The position numbers and the translations under genes were made by a program. The notes under the pieces were generated by a model that was given only the letters and a program-made list of their open reading frames with translations, had not been told where the DNA came from and made no database searches. Shown here piece after piece: positions 21,424 to 33,515 of a DNA stretch of 64,000 bases. The stretch is from Hydrangea macrophylla (taxonomy: Eukaryota > Streptophyta > Magnoliopsida > Cornales > Hydrangeaceae): contig CM066988.1 of assembly GCA_033977485.1 (NCBI GenBank), positions 75,445,169 to 75,509,168 of the forward strand, given 5' to 3'. The number at the start of each line of letters is the position of its first letter. Positions within the stretch are counted from its first letter, which is position 1.

Positions 21424-23262
21424 TGTAATACCTGTACCCAGAAAATAGAAATAATATTTATTTTTCATGCATTAATTAGTATAATTAATTGTATGTGATA
21501 TTTGGGTAAGTTCTAATTACCCCGATGTGATAAGTGATTTGATAAATGACACAGTTTGATAGATATGATGTGGGGCCCATAGGAGGTTCAGGTTGGATAA
21601 ATTGCATTTAGTTACATTTATGTGATTAAATGGATATTTGTTTAATTGCTTTTAATATTTTATTGCTTGTTATGACCTTTTTATGGTGCCAGTTTGGGTA
21701 CTCGTGTGAGGACAAATTGGAATATGGTTCATAACTAATAGGCTAATTAGCAACTTTATATAATATTTGGGACTACTTTTGATACACATACGTGACATAG
21801 ACACATACCCACTTAGATATTTGGTAGTTAATATAAAATTTAGGGGGTTCCACAATAGAACTTTAGAAACATGTGGAAGTGTAAATAGAATTATAACAAA
21901 GTTATAACATATCCTCTAATACATGAGGATTGTTAGTCAGTTGGTTAGTAGGCATCCAAGTAAAGAAAAAAAAATAACAGAGAGTTAGAAGCTTCAACTA
22001 GACAGAAAGAAAATAAAGGGTTTTGTGTCATTTTGTTACAGTAGCTTTGCCGTACGACCTCTATTTCGCGAACCGAAGCCATATTCGGACTCGTGAATGT
22101 AAGAGAATTATTTCTATGTCTTTCTTTTTCAATTTTGGGAATATTTTTCTGCGACCCATTTTAAGAAGTGATACATATATGTGACCTATATATGTAGGAA
22201 TATCATTGGGAGTACCTAGAGCTAGTTTCGCGAAGGAATTTGAGAATTATTCTTAGCTTATTTTGGACCTATTTGTGAGGTGAGTGTCCTAATTCCAAAT
22301 ATTGGATGTTTAACGTTATTTATTTGTTAATGAATGCTTAAATTGCTTAATTGTGATTATGTAGAAAAGCATGTGATTAATTATTATTTAAAAATATATC
22401 CAAAAATGATGAAATTGCCATGTTGACATGTTGAATTGCTTATGTGCTTATTTGGGTCAAAGGGTCTCAAGTGATAATCACCATTAGTTAACCCATATAT
22501 AAGGGACAGATAGATGTTGAAATTCTCACAGAAAAGGGGATAATGGTGACGACCACATGAACGAATTGACTACGGTCACAAATGAATGAGTGTGATTTTA
22601 CTATATGCGACAGAAAAAGTGAGAATGGTCTAGAATCAAGGGTCCAGAACGATGGTGGTTGATTACTTGACACGCCTGCGACCATTTATTATTGTGATTG
22701 CATAATTGGTGGTATGATTCATTAAATACTCCAATTGCATGATTAGTACCACGTACTCACTAAACGAAAGCTTATTTGATTTTTGTGGCTAATGACCACG
22801 CAGGTTCGGACGAATATCACAGTGAGAAGCGCTGAACTGTGGGGGTTCTGGAATAGCTCGAGATTAATAGTTTTTGTTTAATATGTTCATATGTAAATAA
22901 GTTTAAATGAGTAGTTACATTCCTAGTGCTTGAATTTGGAAAGAAGTTTATGTTTTGGTTTTATATTAAATCCTTGTAATATATGTTATGAATTGAAATT
23001 CTAAAAGTATTTTTTTCAAGTGTTTTGGTGATATTTTGGTAATTCAATTCTTGTTTAACAGGGGAAAAATGGTGCTGTAATAGGGGGAACTCTGTCCAAG
23101 TATTATTCGATGGTTTTAAAACTTTATTTTATTTCTTTTTATTATTTTATTTGATACAATACTATTTTATTCCTGGTATTTCACCTTAAAATGTTATTTT
23201 TGGAACGTTAAAAATGATTGTTACACGTGTCCTAGCTCGCGGGGGCGGGTTGGGATGTGACA
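21424..23262 (+). mobile_element. solo LTR of Ty3/gypsy type, 1,839 bp
   Basis: Starts TGTAATACCTG and ends GGGATGTGACA, terminal sequences usual for Tekay/Del-type and related plant LTRs. The flanks are CTTTG (21419-21423) and CTTTC (23263-23267), a 5-bp duplication with one mismatch. No second LTR or internal region follows, so this is a solo LTR left by recombination. It has no coding content. Confidence 0.7.
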
Positions 23263-23407
23263 CTTTCATATATGGGGAGAGGGTCTTAAGTGCACTTGCA
23301 CTCTATCCAGTATTAACTTTTTGCCTAAAAAATCTGCAGCTATCCCGTTGATCTGCGCCCCATCCTGTTGCCCCGCTAATCCGCTGATTTTTTTAGACAA
23401 AAAAAGT

Positions 23408-23408
23408 C

Positions 23409-23441
<33 letters not shown>

Positions 23442-23452
23442 TATATATATAT
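23408..23452. repeat. TA/CA compound microsatellite
   Basis: TA units, then CA units, then TA units. Confidence 0.85.
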
Positions 23453-23504
23453 TATGGTAATAGCTTAGAAATATATATCCCATTTATATGAACAATAAAA
23501 TTTA

Positions 23505-24557
23505 GGATTAATTACACTTACACCCCCTGTACTTTGGGTCAGTTTCACTTTGACCCCCTGTAGTTCAAAAAGTGACACTAACACCCCCTATACTTTAATG
23601 TAAAGTGTCACCTTCAGAAATTCCATTAAAGTTAATGGAAAAGTGACACTTACACCCCCTGTACTTGTAAAAGACCAAAATACCCTAAATTTTCTCCTTC
23701 TTCAACATAGAAATTCTCCAACAAGGCCCCAAGCAATGAAATCAAAACCAAAAACAAAAATCAAAACCCAATCCGGCCACCACCAGAAAAGAAGAAGAAA
23801 GAGAGGTCCTTGACTTCGGCCATCACCACCAGCGATCATTTCTAACCACCTTCAAATCTGTGAACGTGCGAGAGGTAGAGAAGAGGGTTTGAGAGATAGA
23901 GAGAGAAGCAAAATTCTGGGACTGATTTTTGTGCAGAATGTATAGTGGGTGTTCTTGATTTTGGTATGTATATTGGGTTGATCAATTTTTTTTGGGTTGA
24001 TCGAATTTTTAAATACAACCCAAAACATACCAAAACATCAAACAACTTGAAAATTTTAATCAACCCAAAAAAAATTGATCAACTCAACATACATACCAAA
24101 ATCAAGAACACCCTCTATACATTCTGCACAAAAACCAGTCCCAGAATTTAGCTTCTCTCTCTATCTCAATCTCTCAAATCCTCTTCTCTATCTCTCGCAT
24201 GTTCACGGATTTGAAGGTGGTCAGAAATGGTCGAAGTCAACCACCTCTCTTTCTTCTTCTTTTTTGGTGGTGGCCTGATTGGTTTTTGATTTGGGGTTTT
24301 GATTTTTGTTTTTGGTTTTGATTTCATTGCTGGGGGCCTTGCTAGACAATTCCTGCGCCGAAGAAGGAGAAATTTTAGGGCATTTTGGTCTTTTACAAGT
24401 ACAGGGGGTTTAAATCTCACTTTTCTGTTAACTTTAACGGATTTTCTGACGGTGACACTTTGCATTAAAGTATAGGGGGTGTTAGTGTTACTTTTTGAAC
24501 TAAGGGGATCAAAGTGAAACTGATCCAAAGTACAGAGGGTTTAAGTGTAATTAACCC
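23505..24557. mobile_element. Mutator-type foldback MITE, 1,053 bp
   Basis: The left end GGATTAATTACACTTAC is the inverse of the right end (GGGTTAATTACACTTA read on the minus strand). Complementarity continues inward for most of the element and folds near 24000-24080. Both sides carry the identical 9-bp duplication TAAAATTTA (23496-23504 and 24558-24566), which is diagnostic of Mutator-like transposition. The arms contain simple-sequence-like text but no transposase. Reading frames here (for example 24166-24528) lie in the arms and are not genes. A transcript would form a very long hairpin. Confidence 0.88.
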
Positions 24558-24761
24558 TAAAATTTATTCATATCTTACTAAAATGAAGGGGGGAAATTAT
24601 TTTGCAACGAGGCTATAGAGTAATTTGTTCTAGTTTTTTTTTTTTTTTCAAAATTACTTTAGTACATACCCATATTTTAATAAGGTGAAATAACTTTTTG
24701 GTATGTGAAAGTAGGGATCTTTTATGATACACCCTAGTGCTTTAGGATATTTCATACATCC
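24558..24761. other. gene-free stretch
   Basis: Spacer with a 14-base T run near 24635; nothing else. Confidence 0.3.
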
Positions 24762-25075
24762 TGTTCGAATGTCACACATCGTCTATTTATACCTCTTTTG
24801 TGCGGTTTTATAAGACTTTAGTTCTCCTCTTCTTAACACATGGGTTTTAAGGAGTTGAATGGGTTGGTCCTTACAAGTGGTATCAAAACTTGGTTGAGCT
24901 TGTCTTCTAGCTGCTGTGTTCTAGGGTATGCTAAGTGTCCGGCTCCTGTGGTTCAGGGGGTGTGTTGGAATGTCTCACATCGCGCATGTATGTCACTTCT
25001 GTGTTGTTTATAAGGTTTTAGTTTCCCTCTTCTTAATACATGAGGTTTAAGAAATTGAATAAACTAGACCTTACG
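24762..25075 (+). mobile_element. degenerate TRIM (miniature LTR element), 314 bp
   Basis: Two diverged direct repeats, 24762-24875 and 24963-25075, begin TGTTCGAATGTC and TGTTGGAATGTC and share CACATCG, a TTATAAG-type box and CTCTTCTTAA. Two bases after the first comes TGGTATCAAAAC (24878-24889), close to the initiator-Met primer site TGGTATCAGAGC. Before the second comes a purine tract with GGGGG (about 24952-24962). The internal part is 87 bp. Target duplications are no longer visible. It is non-coding. Confidence 0.7.
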
Positions 25076-25399
25076 AGACATGTTGATTAAGTCCTAAAAT
25101 ATTGTAACTAGGGTTCGATCATTTTGCCTCTGTTCTAATTGGTTGAGGTTATTGAGTTATTCCAGGTGCCTATAATTTTTGCTTTTACTATGCTTCTGAT
25201 TAATGAAATTTTTTGTTGGCATTCAAAAAAATCTTGCAAAGCAAAGTAGTATAGAAGTTACAACATATTTGCTTAGTTCAAATATTTCGGGGTCAAAACT
25301 ACTAACTACTTTACTATGAATCTAGGATGTTTCTTAGAATTTCTCATTAAAGTGCGCACATTTCTAGATATGTAGGAGCGTAGCATTTTTCCATGTATG

Positions 25400-25898
25400 T
25401 AGGGGTGGAGTCAGAAATTTTGGTGAGGGAGGGTCTAGGCTATACGGGGGTTCGGAAACAGCGCCCCAGAGGCGATAATTGACGATTTTTTTAAGGTCTA
25501 TTTATGCGCGCAATTGGTATTTTTTTTGTCATCGATTTATAATAGAAGTCTATTTGGTGATACATAAATATTGTATGGTGTCTTTCAAAATTCTAGGGAG
25601 CCTATTTCTAAAATTCATAAAATTCTTACACTAAAAATGCAATTTTCAAAATTCCAAGAGCCTTTATATTTGAGTTGTATATACATGTATATCAATATAT
25701 GTAGTTGAAGATACTAAATTGGGCCAAAATGGGCCTAAACATGAGTTTGGGGGGGGGGGGGGTAGGGGAAGGGACGCTAAACATGAATTGAGGGGTACCT
25801 AAACGTAAAATACAAAAAAAAATTAAAGAAAAAATGTAATTTTTAAAATTTCAGAGGGGGCGTGGGCCCACCCTGGTCCCCACTTCCCTCCGCCACCG
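25400..25898. mobile_element. hAT-type MITE (Tip100-like ends), 499 bp
   Basis: Flanked by the perfect 8-bp duplication CATGTATG (25392-25399 and 25899-25906). The ends TAGGGGTGGAG and, inverted, CGGTGGCGGAG resemble CAGTGGCGGAG, the end sequence of Tip100-type hAT transposons. It has a 14-base G run (25749-25762) inside and no transposase frame. The GC-rich right end (GGGCCCACCCTGGTCCCC) is a usual feature of this repeat type. Confidence 0.82.
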
Positions 25899-25916
25899 CA
25901 TGTATGTCTGTTGATA

Positions 25917-25965
25917 CACACCCACACCCACACCCACACCCACACACACACACATATATATATAT
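25917..25965. repeat. CA/TA microsatellite
   Basis: CACACC units pass into CA and then TA units. Open frames here are artefacts. Confidence 0.9.
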
Positions 25966-25981
25966 GGAAGCTATTCTACTA

Positions 25982-26235
25982 CTCCCTCCGTCCCATTTTA
26001 TGTGTCCATCTTTCCTTTTTGGGATGTCCCAAAATTGTTGTCCACTTTCCTAAATTAGTATATAAATTTTATTTAGTTTCCCTAACTACCCTTCCTTGCA
26101 ATCAATACCAAAATAAAATAATAATAAAAAAAGTGCAATGATTATGGGCAATTGTGGAAAGTAGGTGTAGATTCTTTTTGTCCCCTTAAATAGTTGGACT
26201 CCCCAAGATGGACACATAAAATGGGACGGAGGGAG
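25982..26235. mobile_element. Stowaway-type MITE 2
   Basis: Terminal inverted repeats CTCCCTCCGTCCCATTTTAT / ATAAAATGGGACGGAGGGAG with TA on each side (25980-25981, 26236-26237). The flanking sequence without the element occurs at 34942-34974, which proves the TA duplication. Confidence 0.93.
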
Positions 26236-26254
26236 TACATCTCTAAAAGTATAC

Positions 26255-26285
<31 letters not shown>

Positions 26286-26289
26286 AAAG

Positions 26290-26440
26290 ATTCTCTAAAG
26301 ATGACCACCTCTCTTTATTAAATAGAAGGCCTCTGTTCTGACCATTGGATTGTGTTTAAAAACTGTAAAATGACAAAACTGTCATTAATGAAAACACGAT
26401 CCGACGGCCAAAATAGAGGTCCTCTCTTTAATAAAAATAG
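26290..26440. mobile_element. foldback MITE, right tip displaced by element C
   Basis: The arm ACCACCTCTCTTTATTAAATAG-like sequence near 26310 is inverted near 26415-26440 (CCTCTCTTTAATAAAAATAG). ATTGGAT near the middle pairs with ATCCGACGGCC. The outer right tip continues after element C at 34898-34920 (GGTGCCCACTTTAGAACC), matching the left tip inverted. Element C therefore inserted within this MITE. Confidence 0.65.
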
Positions 26441-26445
26441 GGTGC

Positions 26446-27791
26446 TGATGTTGTCAATATCAAGATATAAAAGTATTCTTATTTATGCTTTACTTTCAAA
26501 AGATTTGTAGTGTGGAAAGTAAAGGTCGAACCCACAGAGATTGATTAACTACCGCGCTTTAATTTTAAAACCTAAATCTAATTAATTAAGAAAAACAGAT
26601 TTTGATTTGATTTTTAATAAAACTAAGAACAATAAAAGTAAATTTAAACTAGGAAAGCAATTAAAGTTGTTTTAAATAATGTTTAAGGAAACCTAGGGTT
26701 GCAAATCCACCACTAGCTTCATAATAGGAATATTTATGAATTACTTTAGCTTATTAAGTTGGATGATAATGGGAAATTGTAGCTACAAGCCCAATTCCTC
26801 TGACAAGAAGATATTCATGGTTCAAGCACCAACATAATCCATCTTCGGTTAGCACGAATTATTCCACACTAAACTAGGGCTGTGATCTAATCCGTCTAAC
26901 CTAGGCATGGACTATTCGGATACTTGATAGCACAAATCAATAAAGCACCATCACATGTAAACAATCTAAACAAGCACAGCAAGAATAGATCGTTGAGCAC
27001 ATCACAGTCAAAATAGATCTAAGACAAGAATAAATTCTGAAAGTAATGATTTAATCAATAGAAGTACGATTTATTTATAAAAATCCTCTAAACATGTGAC
27101 TGTCATCCATACATAACAAAACTAAAATAAAAACATAAATAAAACCCTATTACTCGTCTAGGGCTTCATTGAAACCCTAGATCTATGATCTAGCCGTCCA
27201 TGGAAGTGATAGATGGCAAGTAGTTGATGGAGGAGGCCATGGAAACCCTTGGTCTTCTTCTTCTTCTCCTTGCTTCCCTCCCTTCAATGGCTGGAGGTAT
27301 GGTTGTATAATGTGTATATAATAGTTGCCAACAATGTCTCACCCCTTAATTGTAATAAAATATGGTATATATAGATTTACAACAAGTTTTGGAAGCCTTC
27401 CTAACCCCAAACGAACTGAAACTGATGTAATTTACAGTCTAGACGTCGTTCAGCAGTTTCGTTTGCACAGGAGTCTTCAGTGTACTGAAATACGCAACTT
27501 TGATTTTTACACATATCGCGCGAGCGGGTCGCGCGAGCGCGACATTTGGTACCTCGCGCGCGCGGATCGCGCGAGCGATTCTCGGTTACTCGCGTGCGCG
27601 GCTCGCGCGCGCGACTTTGCTTTTTCAGCTTCTTTCTTTGTGCTTTTCACCCTGTTTAGCCTGGTTTACTTGATTTCTTCCAAAACCTGTCAGAAAATAG
27701 AAAACGAAGTAAAAATATACAAAAACAGGATAAAAAGGAACTAACAGATGCTCGTTAAGGCGTATAAATAGGATTTGTTCTCTCCCGATCA
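26446..27791 (-). repeat. 3' LTR of element C (1,346 bp)
   Basis: Minus strand begins TGATCGGGAGAGAAC at 27791 and ends GACAACATCA at 26446. Differences from the 5' LTR counted by eye: near 26853, 26870, 27117 and 27297 (all transitions), and one fewer 36-bp CpG-rich unit. Confidence 0.92.
27513..27617. repeat. CpG-rich CGCGCGAGCG motif cluster, LTR copy
   Basis: About 100 bases made of CGCGCGAGCG, CGCGCGCGCGGATCG and GCGTGCGCGG units within otherwise AT-rich DNA. The same cluster occurs in the 5' LTR (34588-34723) and, variably, after the protease frame (29940-30162). The open frame spanning it is not a gene. Confidence 0.85.
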
Positions 27792-27806
27792 CACCCCCAA
27801 ACCTAC
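27792..27806 (-). other. polypurine tract of element C
   Basis: Minus strand GTAGGTTTGGGGGTG abuts the 3' LTR, identical to element B. Confidence 0.88.
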
Positions 27807-30358
27807 ATTTTGCTAGTCCTCGAGCAAAACTAAAATAAAAACTAACTACTAATAACATACTATTCCATTTTCGCATGGATCACGATTGCATTTAGCGTAT
27901 GCAACAAGCCTTTTAAACCTCTAGGTGTCCCTAGTCGGACGAGTAAAGTCTCGTGAGGGTTCTCATCAACAAGTCTCCCACAACCATCTTTATTAACTTA
28001 AAAACTTAAAAAGTTTTATTAAAACTAAAGAACATAATATTCAACACTCCTTATTATAACACAATGATTTGAAATAGAATAACGAACAAGAAGAAACGGA
28101 ATCAAACGTTCACCTATATCATGAGAAACAATCAAGTGCCTGCAATGTACGAATCAATAGAGTTCCTCATAAGATTGCACGTGTGTGATGTGGTAGTCAA
28201 ATGAACACGCGTATGTTATGAACATGGAATATAACTCGGATAACCATCCAACTATGTCTCGACTACGAATCTCACAATGAATTACACTCTCAAATGAAAC
28301 ACTCAGAAACAGGTGTAATTTCTCTAAAATATGTGAGTAAAGGAAAAATATTTTCAAAACGAAAAATGCTCACATATGACTCGAAAAAGACGCATGACAC
28401 GAAAGAATAGTAGTCTCATGGATAAGATGCCAATAATCAAGAAAAATTAATCCTTACTATGTTTTAATCCCCCTCCCATCGTTTTCATATAAAAACCATG
28501 TCTCCTAGGATCAAATAGGACTTTTCAAAGGTTATAACGTGGCTCAGGCAATGAAAAAGGATAGAAAGGATTTATCGAGTAGTTTCAGAATGGCATTGTA
28601 AGGCATGTTCGATTTCTTTCATTCATCTCTTCTACCAACTTTCATCTTTTCTTTCTCTTTTCTTTTCAACTTTCCTCTTCTTTATTTTTCAATATATTTC
28701 TTTTTTCCTTTTCCTTTTCTTGCTTCTCAGATGATTATTCATCGAATACTAAGCAACTACCCCAATAGCATCTTATTTTCTTCTTCTCAATCAACACATC
28801 GCCTTAATACTACTAAAAGTTGATCACTCTTCCAGTGGTATACTCCAAGTTGATCAAGTTGGAGCTTTTAAAGAGGATAATGGTGAACAAAGAAAGAAAT
28901 GGCATTTTAACGGCTCAAAGGGCGAACTAAGGAAATTTTATAATTTATCGGTCGGCAATAAACAAAGAGGGCCTAAAATCATTTCCTAGGGTAATATAGT
29001 TCTTCAACGTTTACAATGGAAGATTATTTAGCATGGTAACAAATATTCTAACTTGACTATCAACCAAAACAAGAATAATGAGACTAAACAACAAATAGAT
29101 GCGCTATTTCAATGAAATTCGACAAACACAAGATGTATTTATAACCCTCTAAAAAGAAAAGATAGGCTCAAAAGCTCACTGGGCTTAGTCTCCACCATGT
29201 GTTATCTAGAAATTCGAATCCTATTATAGTTCACATCAAACATGTATTCAAGCGACTACGTGCAGTGCATAAGTTTATGTGCAAATCTATGATATAAAAC
29301 TACGATTCAAACAATACATAACTTAAAACGTTACATCATAACTTCAGCAAATGTTTCATCACATCTTCTTTTGTTTATCATTCTATAACAATCATAGTTA
29401 CATAACAAGAAGTATCAAATTGAGATTGCAAAAACCGTAGGTAACATCGTTTATTTAAACATACTTATTGAAAAATTTTAAAAATTTTGCATAACTAATG
29501 TGCATGTGTGCATACCCCCAAACCTAAACCTTTCATTGTCCCCAATGAAACAATAAAATGAAAGAAAGGAGAGTACATAATAAAGGAACGATAGTACCTC
29601 GATCTTGACAAGCATAGAACAGGTGAACACAAAGGAATATGGCTATAAAGTTCAATGTTACCTGTTACTTCTTAACAAAATAAAATTAAACAAACAAAAT
29701 AATAAAAAAAGAATTATAACTAAGCTAAACGAAACTAAATAAACTATAAGAAGAAACAAAACTATGAAGACAACACGAAAATAAGCTATAAAAGTAAATA
29801 AAACATAACCAGAATTATGAAAACAATCAAAGACTCGATCTAAAAGTACCTAAGAAACAAAAACAGAAAAGTAAAAATTGTGTGACAGGTGTGGAAGGAA
29901 GATATAAGAAAACAAAAGAAGAAAATGCAGAAATGGGGTATCGCGCGAGCGGCCGTCGCGCGCGCGAATCCCAAGGTTTTTTTTTTTTTTTTTTTTTTGA
30001 AATCGCGCTAGGGGGACCCCCTCGCGCCCGCGAGCTACCTCGCGCCCGCGAAACCAGGCGCGAGGAGAACCTGAGGGCTCATATAAAGAAAACAAAAGAA
30101 AAAACACTAAGGCACAATCTCGCGCCAGCGGGCCGCGCGAGCGACGTCTCGCGCGCGATTTTAGTTTTTTCCATTTTTTAGCTAAAATTATGTATATAAT
30201 ATTAAAATAAATTAATTCCAACCCCCAAACCTGTCCAGAATGTCCAAAACAGACTCAAAAACGACCAAAAATAAGAAAAACGAACGAAATAAAGCTTGGG
30301 TTGCCTCCCAAGAAGCGCTAACTTTTACGTCTTCAGCTAGACCGTTCTAGCTCAAGAC
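27807..30358 (-). other. non-coding 3' region of element C
   Basis: About 2.55 kb with no long frame of known kind, where pol and the env-like gene of an autonomous Athila would lie. It includes the hairpin TTTTGCT-CGAGGACT-AGCAAAA just before the polypurine tract (about 27807-27829), a 22-base T run (about 29977-29998) and a second CpG-rich motif cluster (29940-30162). Open frames around 29850-30221 come from that GC-rich cluster. Confidence 0.7.
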
Positions 30359-33046
30359 TTACGGAGGCTGTAACTCGGATTTTGTACCCCTAAGGATGTC
30401 AGGTAGAACTCGATGGTAAGCAGAAATCACGTCACTTCGAATTAATTCAATCGACGGTTTGTCAGTATGTTCAAATCGATTTCTTACCTTTCGAGTAGAT
30501 TCAGCATTAGGGTCCAGATTATTAGGGTTCATCCACTCATCATCCGCTATATCTTTGTCGTTACTCACATTTATTGCTTTGTTAGGCTCAATATTCTGTC
30601 TTACCTCACCTTCCGCCTCACATAGGTAATCGTCATCTTTAGGAGGTTGATCAATAGCATTAAAAACGTTTAATTTTAAGTTCATGTTCCCAAAAGACAC
30701 TTTCATTACCCCCGTCCGGCAGTTGACACATGCGTTGGCCGTGGCTAAGAATGGACGGCCTAGAATGACAGGAGTGTGTTTCCTAGCATCTAGCACGGGT
30801 TCAGTGTCAAGGACCATGAAGTCTACAGGATAAAAGCATTTGTCAACCTTAACCAAGACGTCCTCGACGATTCCTCTAGGTATTTTAATAGAACGATCCG
30901 CTAACTGTATTGTAGCGGCCGTAGGTTTCAGTTCACCTAGACTTAGTTGTTTATAGACGTGATAAGGTAAGAGGTTAACACTAGCTCCTAAGTCAAGGAG
31001 AGCCCTCTGGATGATAGTGTCACCTATGACACATGAAATCGTTGGCGTACCAGGATCCTTATACTTTGGAGGTGAGTGTTGAAAAATAGAACTTACTTTT
31101 TCCGTGAGGAAGACCTTTTTCGGAGTATGACTACGTATTTTGCGCTTTTGTGTACAAAGGTCCTTTAGACATTTAGCATAAGCGGGAATTTGTTTAATAG
31201 CATCGAGGAATGGAATATTGATTTTAACTTGTTTAAATACCTCGAGTATATCCTCAACCTTAGACTTTTTATTTGTAAGATTAGACGGCTCCTCAACATT
31301 AGGTGGATATGGCATTCTCGGAATATAATTCGTTGAGACCGGTTCATTTTCTTTTCTACTTTGATTCACGTCCTCACCCCTCTCTTTATTAGAGTTGATA
31401 TTCATATCTATCACATTCTCATTCTTATTAGGGGTTTCTATCACCTCCTCTCGTGTAGTCATCCTAGTTGAGACGGCGTTTACTTGTTCATTCGACCCCT
31501 TAACCTCATATTGTCCCTTAGGGTTTTGAATTGTTTGACTAGGCAACGTCCCCTCATTTCTACGACTCACTACAGTAGCTAGTTGTCCCATTTGGGATTC
31601 AAGCTTCGCAATGGATTGTGTATGAGAGTGCACTATTTGTGCTTGTGCCTGTACTTGCGTTTCAATTTTATTAAGGGATGCCAACACCTTTTCCTAAAAA
31701 ATGTTACCCCTTGAAGGATTCGAATTAGGAGGCGGGTGTTGGTATTGACTAAGTTGAAACTGAGGTCGATACGCATTTGGAAAATTAGTTGCCTCATTAG
31801 GATTATTATTATTATTTTTCCACGAGAAGTTAGGATAGTTTCTCCATGGCGCATCCGGATTATTAGTAGTCGAATTATAATTATTTCGTGGGTATTGTTG
31901 AATAGAGTTAATGTGTTGCTCCACGAATTCCGGAAATTGACTCGCCGATGGACATGCAAGTATCGAATGTGAAGGATCAGAACATAATGCACAAATTTCA
32001 CGAGCGGGTGAGGCTGTCGTTTGGTTCATTGTTAAAAGTCGGTCAAGTTTGTTAGATAGTTCTTTTATTTCAATTGATTGACTTGACTCAAACTTTACCT
32101 CTCTCTTAGGTTGTGGGTATCCCTCAGAACGGACAGACACCGCTTGGTGCATCGAATTCTCGCTTAACGTTTCAAAATTTTTCCAGGCCTCATCGGCACT
32201 TTTGTGTAGGAAGGTACCCGCACAAACAGCATCGACGGTGTTACGGACCGAAGGAATAAGTCCCTCATAAAAGACCTGGACCAACTGCCACTTAGGAACC
32301 TGATGATGTGGACACGAACGTAATAATTCTCACGTGTCGTAAAGTGATTCCCCATCTTGCATCACAAAGTTTGTTATAGATTTTCTTATCTGATTCGTAC
32401 GCATAATCGGGAAAAACTTTTGTAAAAATGCGGTGTGTAAGTCTTCCCATGTTCTAATTGTGTTTGGCTCCAAAGATTGAAGCCAATATTTAGCTTTATC
32501 TTTTAAAGAGAATGGAAAGAGCCGCAATTTTAATTCATCATCAGTTAAGTTTTGGATTTTCAAAGTAGAACATATATCTTGAAAATCTCCTAAGTGTTTA
32601 TATGGATCTTCATTTAAACGGCCATGGAAAGATGGAAGTAGCGAGATGGTAGACGACTTTATCTCAAAGTGAGATGCCGTCGCCTCCGGTAAGTCGATAC
32701 AAGTTTGTGGCGTGTAAGTCGTCGGAATAAAATAATCTTTAAGTGGAGGAGGTGGTGGTATATTAGGATTATTCAAATTATTTCCGTTGTTATTTTGGTT
32801 GTTATTGTTATTTCTAATGTCTGCCATTTTAATTGGTTCTATGTTATTAAAGCGTGGTTTCTTTAGTCTTGTAAGAGTACTACGTATTTCGGACTCAAAT
32901 AAAGACGTTGGTTTCGGTATCAAATCGTCGTCTATTAAAAACCGTATTCTAGAAGTTAAGTTTGAAGACTTGTTAAGTCTTAATGTACGTTCAAGTTCAG
33001 AGTCAAAAGGTTTTAATTCCGGTTTATTTGAACGTGTACCTAACAT
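30359..33046 (-). pseudogene. gag-protease of element C (one frame, two stops)
   Basis: A single frame of 896 codons from ATG at 33046 to TAA after 30359, interrupted by TGA (32332-32330) and TAG (31696-31694). Domains: an N-terminal asparagine- and proline-rich stretch (NNNNNQNNNG, PPPPPLKDYF); the retrotransposon gag core (DELKLRLFPFSLKDKAKYWL, codons about 165-190); a canonical zinc knuckle CALCSDPSHSILAC (C-x2-C-x4-H-x4-C, codons about 351-364); and a coiled region with QAQAQ. Last is a retropepsin domain with VIGDT, active-site DLGAS (about codon 684) and ILGRPFL. The particle would form in the cytoplasm. After the protease the frame ends with no polymerase. The two stops make Gag premature, so this copy cannot supply its own protein unless read through. 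Confidence 0.9.
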
Positions 33047-33492
33047 AAACTAAAAGAAAGTAAACTAAAAACAAAAACTGACTCAACAAAAAAAACAAAT
33101 AGCAATCACGCAACTAAGATAACAAGCACTCAACTACTGTGATGCATGAATATTATCCTGTAATGCAATGATCGCGTCAAGCCCAGCGCCCCGGGTTTCC
33201 TAGCTAATGCAGTGCAATAAACCCTAAACTAATGCAAATAGTGCGTCACAGCGCCCTGACTTACAGTGGTTTAAAGCGAGTTTCACAAGAAGCAAGTTAT
33301 TTTATTTTATTTATATTTTTATTTGCGTAAGCTCCTTTGATGTAATTAGCTGCTCCACTCGGAAACGTTGACTACAAAATAAAAGAACAAGTTAGTAACT
33401 AAAAACAAAACGGAAAATAAGAAAAATAAAAACTAACCTAATATTTACAAATTAACTAAACTAAGATTATAAAACTAAAGGTGGTAATGCAA
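33047..33492 (-). other. 5' leader of element C
   Basis: Untranslated sequence between primer site and gag ATG. It aligns with element B from GTAAATATTAG onward, which locates the deletion in B. Confidence 0.7.
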
Positions 33493-33510
33493 TCCCCAGC
33501 AACGGCGCCA
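33493..33510 (-). other. primer-binding site, tRNA-Asp type
   Basis: Minus strand TGGCGCCGTTGCTGGGGA begins five bases after the LTR end. It is complementary to the 3' end of plant tRNA-Asp with one mismatch (T for C). Athila-type elements commonly use tRNA-Asp. Confidence 0.88.
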
Positions 33511-33515
33511 AAAAT

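Noticed and set aside
29850..30221. Arginine-rich frames of about 100-120 codons on both strands
   Set aside because: They come from the CpG-rich repeat and the T run in element C; stop-free by composition.
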